64,000 nucleotides of DNA from Paracoccus aminovorans (GCF_001546115.1 NZ_KQ955208.1:124001-188000), one strand, 5' to 3'. Positions 23,899 to 32,413 are shown, counted from the first letter of the stretch. Numbers and translations are program-made. Notes: generated from the sequence alone by a model not told the origin.

Positions 23899-25128
23899 AT
23901 GATGGCGCGCGGCCAGTCGCTGTCGCTGGGCGCGAATTTCGGGGCCGAGCTGGCACCGGACGGGCGGCGCTGGCGTGACGTCTTCGGCGGCGCGGCCAAT
24001 CCCGGCGCGCTGATGCTGACCGGGCTCAAGCGCGTGGATGGGGTGGCGGTGGCCAATGTCGCCAACCCCCTGCTGAACGGCTATGATACATCGGCCCAGG
24101 CCAGCGGCGCCGGGCCGATGCTGGTGCAGACCTCGATCCCCGAGGGCGCGGTCCTGGCCTGCGGGCTGTTGCGCGAGGGGCTGGCGCCGCAGGGCGTTGC
24201 CTTCCAGTTCCACGATGCCGGCGGGCAGTCGATCGAGAACCTGGACGACGACGGCGCGACCGGCACCTCGGGCCTGCTGGCGCCCTGGCAGAACGGCGAA
24301 TGGTGGCTGACCGAGGCCGCACGGGTCTTTGCCGCCCAAGGCAGCACGGTGCGGGTGCCGCGCCTGTTTCTGAACCAGGGCGAGGCCGATGTCGCCCGGC
24401 CGCGCGGCTGGTGGCTGGCCGCCGCCCGCGCCACGCTGGCCGATTGGCACGGCCAGATCCAGCGGCTGGCCGGGCAGGCGGCAGCACCGAAGCTGTTCCT
24501 GCAACAGACCGGCGGCTATATGCATGGCGCGGACAGCAACCTGCACGATTGCAAGCTGGACCAGCTGGACCTGGTGCGCGAGCAGGGCGGCGTGCTGATC
24601 GGGCCGCTCTATCCCTACAAGATCGACAATGCCGATGGCAAAGGCGTGCACAAGCTGTGGTCGGAATATGTCCGCGCCTATGAGGTCGGGGTCTGGGCCG
24701 CGGCCGAGGATGCCGCCGGCCGGGCCTGGAACCTTCTGCCCGGCACGCCGGTGCGGGAGGGGAACCGGATCACCATCCCGGTTTCGGTCCGCGGCGACGA
24801 GAGCCTGACCACGGTCGGCGGCCTTTATGCCGGCTATGGCGGCGATCCAGCCAACCTGGGGCTGGAGGCAGTCGGCGGCGGTGCGATCACGGCGGCCTCG
24901 GTGTCGGGCGGCGAGATCGTCGTCGATGTGGCGGGCACGGTGACGGGGCTGCGCTATGCCATGCAGCGCAGCGCCACCGATTACCGGACGCTGACCGATG
25001 CCGCGGGCTGCGGCTATGGCGCGCATCGCGGGCTGATCCGCAGCACGCTGATCCGCAGCGTGACCTGGGGCGGGCAGGTCTTCGTCCTGGAACGCTGGCT
25101 GCCCAGCTTCGAGGTGGCGCTGGCCTGA
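23899..25128 (+). CDS. SGNH-hydrolase-like protein, paralogue of the prophage tip protein
   Basis: A 409-residue protein with the same order as the prophage gene at 14466. Block I is MMARGQSLSLG (Ser7), the oxyanion-like region is HDAGGQS (about 105-111), QGEADV is at 160-165, and a C-terminal beta domain starts near NLLPGTPVREGNRITIPVSV. The first strand of the fold lies before this ATG: in-frame residues PVNTVDL precede it, but no start codon or good ribosome site is there. Either the gene starts on these ATGs with a shortened strand, or it is joined by a frameshift to the previous gene (23872). Its stop is followed by a terminator. Confidence 0.65.
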   Translation: MMARGQSLSLGANFGAELAPDGRRWRDVFGGAANPGALMLTGLKRVDGVAVANVANPLLNGYDTSAQASGAGPMLVQTSIPEGAVLACGLLREGLAPQGVAFQFHDAGGQSIENLDDDGATGTSGLLAPWQNGEWWLTEAARVFAAQGSTVRVPRLFLNQGEADVARPRGWWLAAARATLADWHGQIQRLAGQAAAPKLFLQQTGGYMHGADSNLHDCKLDQLDLVREQGGVLIGPLYPYKIDNADGKGVHKLWSEYVRAYEVGVWAAAEDAAGRAWNLLPGTPVREGNRITIPVSVRGDESLTTVGGLYAGYGGDPANLGLEAVGGGAITAASVSGGEIVVDVAGTVTGLRYAMQRSATDYRTLTDAAGCGYGAHRGLIRSTLIRSVTWGGQVFVLERWLPSFEVALA

Positions 25129-25137
25129 CTCGCAGGG

Positions 25138-25163
25138 GCCGCCCATGGGGGCGGCTCTTTTTT
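25138..25163 (+). terminator. Intrinsic terminator after the SGNH gene
   Basis: GCCGCCC, short loop, GGGCGGC, then TCTTTTTTT, ten bases after the stop of the SGNH-like gene. It ends the adhesin-like transcription unit before the MFS gene. Confidence 0.8.
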
Positions 25164-25243
25164 CGTGCCGGAACGGCGGTTTGGACTGGACATGGCGGCG
25201 GTGGTCGCAAGACTGCGCCTGACGCATCAGCGAAAGGCGAGCC

Positions 25244-26557
25244 ATGCAACTGACCATCGACGAGGCCCTGGCCCAGGGCGGCGCCGGACGCTTCCAGCAG
25301 CGATTGCTGGCCATCTTCGGCCTGGTCTGGGCGGCGGATGCGATGCAGGTCATCGCCATCGGCTTCACCGCCGCCTCGATTGCGGCGAGCTTCGGGCTGA
25401 CCGTGCCCGAGGCCTTGCAGACCGGCACGCTGTTCTTCCTGGGCATGTTCGTCGGCGCGACGCTGTTCGGCCGCATCGCCGACCGCATCGGGCGGCGCAA
25501 CGTGCTGCTGCTGACGGTCAGCTGCGATGCGGTCTTCGGCATCGCCTCGGTCTCTGCGCCGGATTTCTGGTCGCTTCTGGCGCTGCGTTTCCTGACCGGC
25601 ATGGCGGTGGGCGGCACGCTGCCGGTCGATTACGCGATGATGGCCGAGTTCCTGCCGCCCCGCAATCGCGGCCGCTGGCTGGTCTGGCTAGAAGGGTTCT
25701 GGGCGCTCGGCACCATCGTCATCGCGCTGACCGCCTGGATCGCGCATCTGGCCGGCGCGGCCGAGCCCTGGCGCTGGATCTTCGCCGTCGCGGCGATCCC
25801 GGCGCTGATCGGCATCTGGCTGCGGCTCTGGGTGCCGGAATCGCCGATGTATCTGCTGCGCAAGGGTGACGAGGCCGGCGCGCGCAAGGTGGTGGACCGC
25901 GTGCTGACCGCCAATGGCGCCCGCGCGCTGCCGCCCGACGTGGCGCTGACCGCGCCCGTGGCCGAGGGCGCGGGGCAGGGGCTGCTCGGTCCCGAGTTGC
26001 GCGACCGCAGCCTGGGCATCTTCGCCGCCTGGTTCCTGGTCTCGCTATCCTATTACGGCGTCTTCGTCTGGCTGCCGGCGGAACTGGCCAAGGGCGGTTT
26101 CGGCTTCGTGCGCGGCTATGGCTTCCTGGTGCTGATGGCGCTGGCGCAACTGCCGGGCTATGCCCTGGCCGCGCATGGCGTCGAGGCCTGGGGCCGCAAG
26201 CCGACGCTGCAGGTGTTCCTGCTGCTCAGCGCCGCCGGCTGCTTCCTGTTCACCATCGCCGCCAGCCCCTGGCTGGTCGCGGGGTCGCTGCTGATGATGA
26301 GCTTTGCGCTTCTGGGCACCTGGGGCGCGCTTTATGCCTTCACGCCCGAGCTTTACCCGACCGGGCTGCGCGGCACCGGCATGGGCACCGCCAGCGCGGT
26401 GGCGCGGCTGGGCGGGCTGCTGGCGCCCTCGCTGATGGGCTATGTCGTGGCGCGGGGCTTCGGCCTGGCCATCGGGGTCTTCGCGGCGCTGCTGCTGCTG
26501 GCCGCCCTCGCCACGCTCTTCATCCGCACCGAGACGCGCAACCGCGCCATCGCCTGA
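25244..26557 (+). CDS. MFS transporter, AAHS/NiaP-like
   Basis: A 437-residue protein with about 12 membrane helices. The MFS motif GRIADRIGRRNVL (helix 2-3 loop, about residues 78-90) is clear, along with the conserved ADAMQVIAIGFTAASI first helix with an Asp. PESPMYLLRKGDEAGA (a sugar-porter/SV2-like loop) lies near the middle. The family includes aromatic-acid/H+ symporters and niacin transporters (NiaP). The precise substrate cannot be told from sequence. GAAAGGCGAG precedes the ATG. It stands as a single gene. No regulator lies beside it. Confidence 0.75.
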   Translation: MQLTIDEALAQGGAGRFQQRLLAIFGLVWAADAMQVIAIGFTAASIAASFGLTVPEALQTGTLFFLGMFVGATLFGRIADRIGRRNVLLLTVSCDAVFGIASVSAPDFWSLLALRFLTGMAVGGTLPVDYAMMAEFLPPRNRGRWLVWLEGFWALGTIVIALTAWIAHLAGAAEPWRWIFAVAAIPALIGIWLRLWVPESPMYLLRKGDEAGARKVVDRVLTANGARALPPDVALTAPVAEGAGQGLLGPELRDRSLGIFAAWFLVSLSYYGVFVWLPAELAKGGFGFVRGYGFLVLMALAQLPGYALAAHGVEAWGRKPTLQVFLLLSAAGCFLFTIAASPWLVAGSLLMMSFALLGTWGALYAFTPELYPTGLRGTGMGTASAVARLGGLLAPSLMGYVVARGFGLAIGVFAALLLLAALATLFIRTETRNRAIA

Positions 26558-26739
26558 AACGGCGGTGAGAAAGCGGTTGCGCATTGGAAAACATGGCTTA
26601 ATCTGCGTCGCAACCAAGGGGTGAATCACCTTTTGGTTGCAATTCCATGCCACGGCCGCATCAGGGAAGCCCGACCATTCCTGCCCTGCACGCCGTTCGC
26701 GCACTGTCCTTTCACCACAGTTCCTAACGAGGATCCATC

Positions 26740-27348
26740 ATGTTTAAACCCGCCCTTCTGGCGCTGGGTCTGGCGCTTGGCCTGGCCGGCTGCGCCGGGC
26801 AGACCTGGGAAACCCGATACGACCAGCTTGACCGCGCCCAGACCGCGACCTGGCGCGTCGCCTCGGTCGAGGTCGCCGTGCCCGAGACGCTGACCACCAG
26901 CGAGGAAAACAGCTACACCCCCGATTTCGACATCGTCTGGCACGGCGAGCCGGCCGGCGACCGCCGCGCCCAGGCCGCGGCCATCGTCGAGGAGGGCATC
27001 CGGAAGGGCGCGGCCGGGCTGCATGGCAAGACCCGCGTGCGGATCGTCGCGACGCTTGGCCAGTTCCACGCCATCACCCCCAAGGTGCGCGAGAGGCTGC
27101 AGAACGCCGGCGTGCACAATATCCAATACAGCGTGCAGGTCTTTGACGCCCGCAGCGGCGCCGCCTTGACCCAGCCGCAGACCATCAAGGCGGAATTCCC
27201 CGCCCTGGTCGGCAAGGCCGGGGACGAGGCCGACGCCAGGGGCCTGACCCAGCGCGTGCAGATCGTCAACCAGATCGCGGCGGTCACGCAGAACTGGCTG
27301 GGCAATGGCGCCGATCCGCGCGGCAGCTTCAGCCGACTCGGCCGCTGA
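26740..27348 (+). CDS. Outer-membrane-type lipoprotein, DUF6778-like
   Basis: A 202-residue protein with a lipoprotein signal, MFKPALLALGLALGLAGCAG (lipobox LAGC, Cys18). The mature part has a conserved-looking VASVEVAVPETL and EIVWHGEPAGDRRAQAAAIV-type segment, matching a Rhodobacterales lipoprotein family (DUF6778) of unknown function. The start is preceded by ACGAGGAT. A terminator lies 29 bases after its stop. The protein probably sits in the inner leaflet of the outer membrane. No partner can be named. Confidence 0.65.
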   Translation: MFKPALLALGLALGLAGCAGQTWETRYDQLDRAQTATWRVASVEVAVPETLTTSEENSYTPDFDIVWHGEPAGDRRAQAAAIVEEGIRKGAAGLHGKTRVRIVATLGQFHAITPKVRERLQNAGVHNIQYSVQVFDARSGAALTQPQTIKAEFPALVGKAGDEADARGLTQRVQIVNQIAAVTQNWLGNGADPRGSFSRLGR

Positions 27349-27376
27349 TCCCGCCGAAAACGTCGGGAATGATGGA

Positions 27377-27405
27377 GCCGGCCCTTGCGGGCCGGTTCTT
27401 TCTTT
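27377..27405 (+). terminator. Intrinsic terminator between lipoprotein and zapE
   Basis: GCCGGCCC, loop TTGC, GGGCCGG, then TTCTTTCTTT, starting 28 bases after the lipoprotein stop. It is a good plus-strand terminator and leaves 15 bases before the zapE ATG, so zapE must have its promoter within or upstream of it, or rely on read-through. Confidence 0.75.
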
Positions 27406-27419
27406 GGCAGGGGGCGAAT

Positions 27420-28520
27420 ATGGCAAACGTATCCGAACTCTACGAGGCCCGGGTGGCCGCGGGGCAATTGCAGCCCGATGCCGCACAGCGCGGCGTGTTG
27501 CCGGTGCTGGACCGGCTGGTGCGCGAGCTGGGCGCCGCTCCGGCCCCGGCGCCGCAAAGAAACGGCTGGCTGTCGCGGCTGCGCGGCGCCGCGCCGGCGG
27601 CGGCGCCTGCGGTCCGGGGGCTCTACCTCTGGGGCGGCGTCGGGCGCGGCAAGTCCATGCTGATGGACCTGGTCATGGCGGCGGCGCCGACCGATGCCAA
27701 GCGCCGGGTGCATTTCCACGAGTTCATGCAGGAGATCCAGGCCGGTCTCGAGGCGGTGCGCAAGACCGGCCAGCAGGACGCGGTGCGCCCGGTCGCGCTG
27801 GAGGTGGCGCGGCAGGTGCGGCTGCTGTGCTTCGACGAGATGCAGATCACCGACATCGCCGATGCGATGATCGTCGGCCGGCTGTTCCAGATCCTGTTCG
27901 AGGAGGGGGTGACGGTGGTCACCACCTCGAACCGGGTGCCCGAGGAGCTGTACAAGAACGGGCTGAACCGCCAGCTTTTCCTGCCCTTCATCGCGCTTCT
28001 GCGCGAGCGGCTGGAGGTGGTGGAACTGGTCAGCGCCACCGACCACCGCCAGAACCGCGACGAGGGCGGCCAGGTCTGGTTCGTCCCCGCCGATGCCGAG
28101 GCGCATGACCGCATGGACGCGCTGTGGCGGGCCGAGACGGGCGGGCAGCCGTCCCCGGCCCTGGTGCTGGAGATCAAGGGCCGCCAGGTCGAGATCCCGC
28201 AGCATGTCGGCCGCATCGGCCGCGCCAGCTTCTGGGAACTCTGCGGCCGGCCGCTGGGCCCGGGCGACTACCTGACCATTGCCGAGGCGCTGGACGTGCT
28301 CTTCATCGACTCGATTCCGCGGCTGTCGCAGTCGAACTACAACGAGGCCAAGCGTTTCGTCACCCTGATCGACGCGCTTTACGAGGCCAGGGTGCGGCTG
28401 ATCGCCAGCGCGGCAGACGAGCCGGAACGGCTTTACGCGGAAGGCGAGGGCGCCTTCGAATTCGAGCGCACGGCCAGCCGCTTGCGCGAGATGCGCGACG
28501 CGGATTGGGGGCGGGAGTAA
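27420..28520 (+). CDS. zapE: Cell division ATPase ZapE (AFG1-like)
   Basis: A 366-residue AAA-type ATPase. Walker A is GGVGRGKSM (72-80) and Walker B is LLCFDEMQI (about 135-143, with Asp139-Glu140). The conserved AFG1/ZapE core also shows FHEFMQEIQ (99-107), TSNRVPEELYKNGL and HDLRFAFT-like C-terminal sequence. ZapE binds FtsZ and helps ring stability under stress. The ATG at 27420 fits; upstream in-frame ATGs fall in the terminator region. The region 3' of it is a decayed mobile locus. Confidence 0.9.
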   Translation: MANVSELYEARVAAGQLQPDAAQRGVLPVLDRLVRELGAAPAPAPQRNGWLSRLRGAAPAAAPAVRGLYLWGGVGRGKSMLMDLVMAAAPTDAKRRVHFHEFMQEIQAGLEAVRKTGQQDAVRPVALEVARQVRLLCFDEMQITDIADAMIVGRLFQILFEEGVTVVTTSNRVPEELYKNGLNRQLFLPFIALLRERLEVVELVSATDHRQNRDEGGQVWFVPADAEAHDRMDALWRAETGGQPSPALVLEIKGRQVEIPQHVGRIGRASFWELCGRPLGPGDYLTIAEALDVLFIDSIPRLSQSNYNEAKRFVTLIDALYEARVRLIASAADEPERLYAEGEGAFEFERTASRLREMRDADWGRE

Positions 28521-28915
28521 GGGTACCGGTGTCGGGGGCAAAAGGTTCGAGGCTCTGCGATCTTTCGGGCGTGTGAAACCAGCGGGTCATGAAGGCCAGT
28601 GTCAAGGTTTGATGTTTTTGGCGCGATGAGAGGGGCTGCGCGGGGAACCCCACGCCATCAACTGAAATCAAAAGGTTGCCGCTACGGACGAGCGCAACGG
28701 GAACGGTCTAATTCCCGTTTCCCATTTTGCGCAGCGAGCCTTTCCGGTCGTTATCGGGCCGAGACGGTCAGCCACTGTCTCGATCAGCCGTTCTGTTCGC
28801 GCCCCAGCAGAAGATCTTCTGCTGTCACGCCAGACTGAACCATAGACTGAACGGCCTCTTTGACTTGCAGACCAGCCGCCAACTTTTCGGGCGATATGGC
28901 AAGAATCGTGTTCTA
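28521..28915. other. Gap with orphan gene fragment and palindromes
   Basis: No intact gene. On the minus strand, 28915 to 28784 reads in one frame as an apparent 3' coding end, NTILAISPEKLAAGLQVKEA then VQSGVTAEDLLLGREQNG and a TGA, flush with the IS5-like end. Within it CAGCAGAAGATCTTCTGCTG (28805-28824) is a perfect 20-bp palindrome. At 28696-28719 AACGGGAA and TTCCCGTT form an 8-bp inverted repeat. The rest looks like unalignable scar sequence. Confidence 0.5.
28784..28915 (-). pseudogene. 3' fragment of an unknown gene cut by an IS
   Basis: Minus-strand frame with codon use like a coding end (about 43 residues, ending DLLLGREQNG, stop at 28784-28786). It begins exactly at the terminal repeat of the IS5-like element, so the upstream part has been lost or displaced. 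The family is not recognised. It may be part of the same integrated element as the broken integrase. Confidence 0.4.
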
Positions 28916-28934
28916 ACAGGTCGCTGAAATAGTC

Positions 28935-29948
28935 GCGCTGCCGGGATGTTTTCCCCTTGAGGCCATCAGGAGCTTGGCGCCTTGCGGCTGTTTCGGCGGG
29001 CGAGCGGCGTTCTCGCCGGCTCCCTTGGTCAAGCGCCAAGCAGCCTCGGGAGCCGGGCGAGATTGTTGGCGGTCAAGACCGCCCCGCACGATCAGGCCCG
29101 ACCGGTTCTCCATCAAGGCATGACCGATGAAGCACAGCATCGCCCGGTGCCGGGGATGTCCTGTAGAGCCGCGCGTCCGGAGCGGGGGCGGGCCATGGGT
29201 GGCATTCGTCCGCCTCTGACCCCGGAAATCGACCTCGGCATGGCGGCTGTGGCGTTGGTTGCGGGGCATCGGATCGGTCTTGGCGGCTACGGTCAAGGCG
29301 GATGGATCGGTGGCGGGGAGCCCGAGTCCGGGAGGATCGCCGGCTTCGTCATCCGGCGGGGTCTCGCCCGTCCGCGGTTGGGACGCTCTTCATCGAGGGT
29401 GAGCCATCAGGCCGCCACCGGTTCGAGGCCCATGGCGAATGCCTTCACCAGCGTGCCGTCGACCGAGAAGTGGTCGTCAGACAGCAGCGGCGGCGCCTGG
29501 CGGTGCGCCAGGATCGCGGCCATGATCTTGCGCGACATGTCGGTGCTCAGCAGCCGGTCGCGGTTCTTGCGAAGACGGTCGGCCTTCGGGGCTTCGCCCG
29601 TTCAGGGCTGAAATCCGTCCCCCGGACGGATTTCCGGGCGCCCTTCACCCCACACGGGATCATCAATGCCGAGGCCAGCGCAACAGCAGATCGTGGTTCA
29701 TCTGCTCCATCAGCTGGCGCTCGGACCGGACCGAATAGAGGAGCTGCAGCAGGCTCGCCCGGATCAGCCGCTCCGGTGGGATCGAGGGGCGACCAAAGTC
29801 GGTGTAGAGCTCATCGGACGCAGCATCCAGGCTGGCGCGCCTCGTTCACCACCTGCCGGATCGTCCGCAGCGGGTAGCCCGCGAGGATGCGGGCCTCAAG
29901 GTCGACATAGCTGAACAGCGATCCGCTCGCCTCGTCCGCCCCGCGCAT
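28935..29948 (-). pseudogene. IS5-family transposase remnant
   Basis: Minus-strand sequence starts at 29948 with MRGADEASGSLFSYVDLEAR, then GRPSIPPERLIRASLLQLLY and RSERQLMEQMNHDLLLRW, the N-terminal part of IS5-type DDE transposases (DUF772). It then breaks at a palindromic element (29601-29651), resumes with KNRDRLLSTDMSRKIMAAIL and LLSDDHFSVDGTLVKAF, and continues in another frame with RTNATH, then AMLCFIGHALMENRSGLIV. Stops and frame changes mean no active protein. The last third decays toward 28950. Confidence 0.8.
29601..29651. repeat. Palindromic element, copy B, inside the IS5-like transposase
   Basis: Read on the minus strand it begins GGGGTGAAGGGC. An inner stem of 11 bp (GAAATCCGTCC / GGACGGATTTC, 29610-29634) flanks a three-base loop, and outer arms AGGGC / GCCCT follow. 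It replaces the normal sequence between the transposase motifs GIDDPVW and KNRDRLL. A second copy at 53751-53798 shares the ends and core but has different stems that still pair. Confidence 0.75.
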
Positions 29949-30107
29949 TTTTATCACCCCCATCGACCGGCGCAGGGTGAATCATGTTCCGCGGGGCAGG
30001 TCGAGGGCTGACTTTTTCAGCGACCTGTGAGCTGCTCCCCGGAAATCGGACAGTGACGGAAGCTACGATCTGACGTTTGCTGGTCTCCAAGAACGAGGAG
30101 ATCAGGA

Positions 30108-30404
30108 ATGCGGAAACGCAGAAACCATGACGCGGGCTTCAAGGCGCGCGTGGCGCTCGAGGCCGTTAAGGGCGAGCGCACTGTGTCAGAGCTGGCGGGC
30201 GAATACGGCGTGCATCCGACGATGATCCATCAATGGAAGAAGGCGCTGCTCGACGGAGCTGCGGATATCTTCGAGCGCGGCGGCAAGAAGCCCTCGACGG
30301 AGGTGGATGAAGAGACGGTCCGATCACTGCATGCCAAGATCGGGGAGCTGGCTGTCGCCAACGATTTTTTGTCACGAAAGCTCAAGCCGTGGACCGGAAA
30401 GTGA
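30108..30404 (+). CDS. IS3-family transposase OrfA
   Basis: A 98-residue helix-turn-helix protein, MRKRRNHDAGFKARVALEAVK..., with the HTH EYGVHPTMIHQWKKALLDG (about residues 33-51) and a leucine-rich C-terminal helix (DEETVRSLHAKIGELAVAND). This is the DNA-binding half of an IS3 transposase. The -1 frame shift at 30365-30371 fuses it to OrfB. GAGGAGATCAGGA precedes its ATG. The frame shows no disruption. Confidence 0.9.
   Translation: MRKRRNHDAGFKARVALEAVKGERTVSELAGEYGVHPTMIHQWKKALLDGAADIFERGGKKPSTEVDEETVRSLHAKIGELAVANDFLSRKLKPWTGK
30365..30371 (+). promoter_or_regulatory. Programmed -1 frameshift heptamer T TTT TTG
   Basis: T TTT TTG lies in the orfA frame (codons TTT, TTG at 30366-30371), matching the X XXY YYZ rule. 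Slipping back one base continues FFVTKAQAVDRKVRRGMIER into OrfB. This is the standard way IS3-family elements make the OrfAB fusion transposase. Confidence 0.8.
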
Positions 30405-31255
30405 GGCGTGGGATGATCGAACGGAACCACCCGGCGCTGTCCATCGGGGCGCAGTGCCGCCTGCTGTCGATCTCGCGCTCGTCGTTCTACCACGAGCCGG
30501 CTGGAGAGACGGATCAGAACCTCGGCCTGATGCGGCTGATCGACCGGCAGTTCCTCGACACGCCGTTCTATGGGGTTCGCCAGATGACCTGGCACCTGCA
30601 GAACGAAGGCCATGGCGTGAACCAGAAGCGCATTCGGCGGCTCATGCGACTTATGCGCCTGATGCCGATCTATCAGAAGCCCAACACCAGCAAGCCGAGG
30701 AAGGGCCACAAGACCTGGCCCTACCTGCTGGGCGGGCTGCGGGTGGATCGTCCCGGCCAGGTCTGGTGCGCCGATATCACCTACCTGCCGATGCGGCGCG
30801 GCTTCCTGTATCTGGTGGCCATCATGGACTGGTTCACACGCAAGGTTCTGGCCTGGCGCATCTCGAACACGCTGGAGGCCGACTTCTGCGTTGAGGCGCT
30901 GAAGGAGGCCATCCACCGCTTCGGCGCGCCGGGGATCATGAACACTGACCAGGGCAGCCAGTTCACGTCCTTCGCCTGGACAGATCGGCTAAAGCGCGTC
31001 GGCACCCGCATCTCGATGGACGGCAAGGGGCGGTGCATCGACAATGTCTTCATCGAGCGCCTGTGGCGGTCCCTGAAATACGAATGCGTCTACCTGCATG
31101 CCTGGGAAACGGGGTCACAGGCCAAGGCTGCCATTGGCCGATGGATCACCTTCTACAACCACCAGAGGCCCCACACCGCCCATGGTGGACGGCCACCCGC
31201 CGTGGTTTACTTCAACAATATCGAAATCGATCAGCAAGCGCAGGCAGTAGCTTAA
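30389..31255 (+). CDS. IS3-family transposase OrfB (integrase-core)
   Basis: A 288-residue rve-type DDE protein. The HTH_21-like region FYGVRQMTWHLQNEGHGVNQ lies at about 52-71. The catalytic motifs are VWCADITYLP (Asp, about 126-135), NTDQGSQFTS (Asp, about 188-197) and a Glu 35 residues later in DNVFIERLWRSLKYE. All three acids are present, so it is likely active when fused to OrfA. The frame is open from 30389, and the fusion route is the heptamer above. Confidence 0.9.
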   Translation: MDRKVRRGMIERNHPALSIGAQCRLLSISRSSFYHEPAGETDQNLGLMRLIDRQFLDTPFYGVRQMTWHLQNEGHGVNQKRIRRLMRLMRLMPIYQKPNTSKPRKGHKTWPYLLGGLRVDRPGQVWCADITYLPMRRGFLYLVAIMDWFTRKVLAWRISNTLEADFCVEALKEAIHRFGAPGIMNTDQGSQFTSFAWTDRLKRVGTRISMDGKGRCIDNVFIERLWRSLKYECVYLHAWETGSQAKAAIGRWITFYNHQRPHTAHGGRPPAVVYFNNIEIDQQAQAVA

Positions 31256-31294
31256 ATATCCCCGAAAACTGTCCAAGGAGCGGGGAGTAGCTCA

Positions 31295-32345
31295 CTGTTA
31301 GGCGTCACGTCGTCGTAATCATCACCAGCCGTTCGCGGGGCGTGACCTTGGATACAGTCCAGAACTCGGCCATCAATACCAACCTCGCGCCCCACCGTTT
31401 TCAGCCGGTGCCGCCAGCCATGCGACGGCTGGACGCCAGTGGGAACAAGCTCTTGCTCTTGCAGTCAGTCGCCTAGCCGGTTCGCCAGTTTCTTCGCCGC
31501 GTAAACGAACCGATGGGAGTGCGGCTCATTGTGGAAGATCGGCCCAGAGGGGATAGTGTCGAGGTAGTCCAGAAAGCCTATCTCGATAATTCCGGATGCA
31601 ACGGCACGTCGCGCCATTGGCCTGTCTTGGTAGCGCCTGCCTCGGGCGTGATTCGTGCGATGGTCGCGCCTTCGTCCTGCCGCCTAAGCTGGGTGATTTC
31701 GGCCACGCGCGCCCCGGTGAACGCGCAGAGAAGCGGCACCCACCGCTTGCGGCGGTCATGCGCTCGCCTTCCAGAACCTTGCTTTTCGGGCCCGACTTGG
31801 GCTGGTAATCCCACCAGAACCGCAGAACCTTGACCGCCTCGAGCGTGGTGTATCCCATTTCTCGGGTGCACTCGTCTAGGCTTACCCAGCGGCAGCGTTT
31901 CGGCTGGGTTGCTCGGCTGCTTGTCCTTTTCGACCGCGCAGCGGAATAGGCTGCGTAGCGTCGGCAGATAGACCTTTGAAACGGTCGTGACGGCCTTATC
32001 GGTAACTGCAAAATCCAGTCAAGCCCATGCTGGTCAAGGTAAGCGTCTATCTCATGTTCAACCTGATGCGTTTCGTTCGCGCCGCAGAGCGTCCAGCCGG
32101 GCTTGGCGGGCGTTCGGGTCAAATGACTGCATGTTGCGCATCACCAGCAGGTCCAGCGATTGCTCCGCGACGGCCAAGGGGTCGTCGGGGATAGCGCCGC
32201 GACGGCAGAGGGCAGCGCCCGCGTGGCCTCGCGCCGGCCGGGGCCGAGAGGGGCGGTTAGCTCTTCTTGCCGAGGATAGGTTGCAGCGTGACGGGGACCG
32301 CGCGGACGTAGCTTTGACCGTCAAAGGTCGGACATGACCAGCCAT
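31295..32345 (-). pseudogene. Broken tyrosine integrase next to ffs
   Basis: Minus-strand fragments in changing frames add up to a phage/ICE-type tyrosine recombinase. The N-terminus at 32345 is MAGHVRPLT, then FDGQSYVRAVPVTLQPIL and QSLDLLVMRNMQSFDPNARQ. The Arg box is LCAFTGARVAEITQLRRQDEG, then TKTGQWRDVPLHPEL. The C-terminus is RFVYAAKKLANRLGD, stop, LQEQELVPTGVQPSHGWRHR, then RTAGDDYDDVT with the nucleophile-region Tyr. A TGA replaces a TGG-like codon, and several frameshifts are present. Its 3' end is cut by the IS3 element at 31294. It starts 100 bases downstream of the SRP RNA gene. Confidence 0.85.
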
Positions 32346-32391
32346 CTGCAACCCTGTTTCCGGCACCGAATTCTGGCCCCAAAACAGAACC

Positions 32392-32413
32392 AAGCCCTGA
32401 AAAGCGAGGGCTT
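32392..32413. terminator. Hairpin downstream of ffs
   Basis: AAGCCCT, eight-base loop, AGGGCTT. It lies 30-50 bases after the SRP RNA 3' end on the minus strand. The U-run on that side is poor (GGTTCTGTTTTG), so termination there is uncertain. It lies within the area between ffs and the integrase start. Confidence 0.35.

Larger units (their letters stand above)
28916..30028. mobile_element. IS5-like insertion sequence, degenerate
   Basis: About 1.1 kb with matching ends: ACAGGTCGCTGAAATAGTC at 28916-28934 and its near-complement GACTTTTTCAGCGACCTGT at 30010-30028. A transposase-like sequence on the minus strand fills it but is broken in several places. The left flank ends in TA. After removing the later IS3 element, the right flank also begins with TA (31299-31300), so a two-base TA target duplication is possible. 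The IS3 element is inserted at its right end. Confidence 0.75.
30028..31294. mobile_element. IS3-family insertion sequence, intact-looking
   Basis: A 1267-base element with terminal repeats TGAGCTGCTCCCCGG... (left) and, inverted at the right end, TGAGCTACTCCCCGC..., both followed by GGACAG-like sequence. Three bases CTG flank both sides (30025-30027 and 31295-31297), a typical IS3-family target duplication. It holds orfA and orfB with a -1 slippery site. It sits between the right end of the IS5-like element and the 3' end of the broken integrase. Confidence 0.9.
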
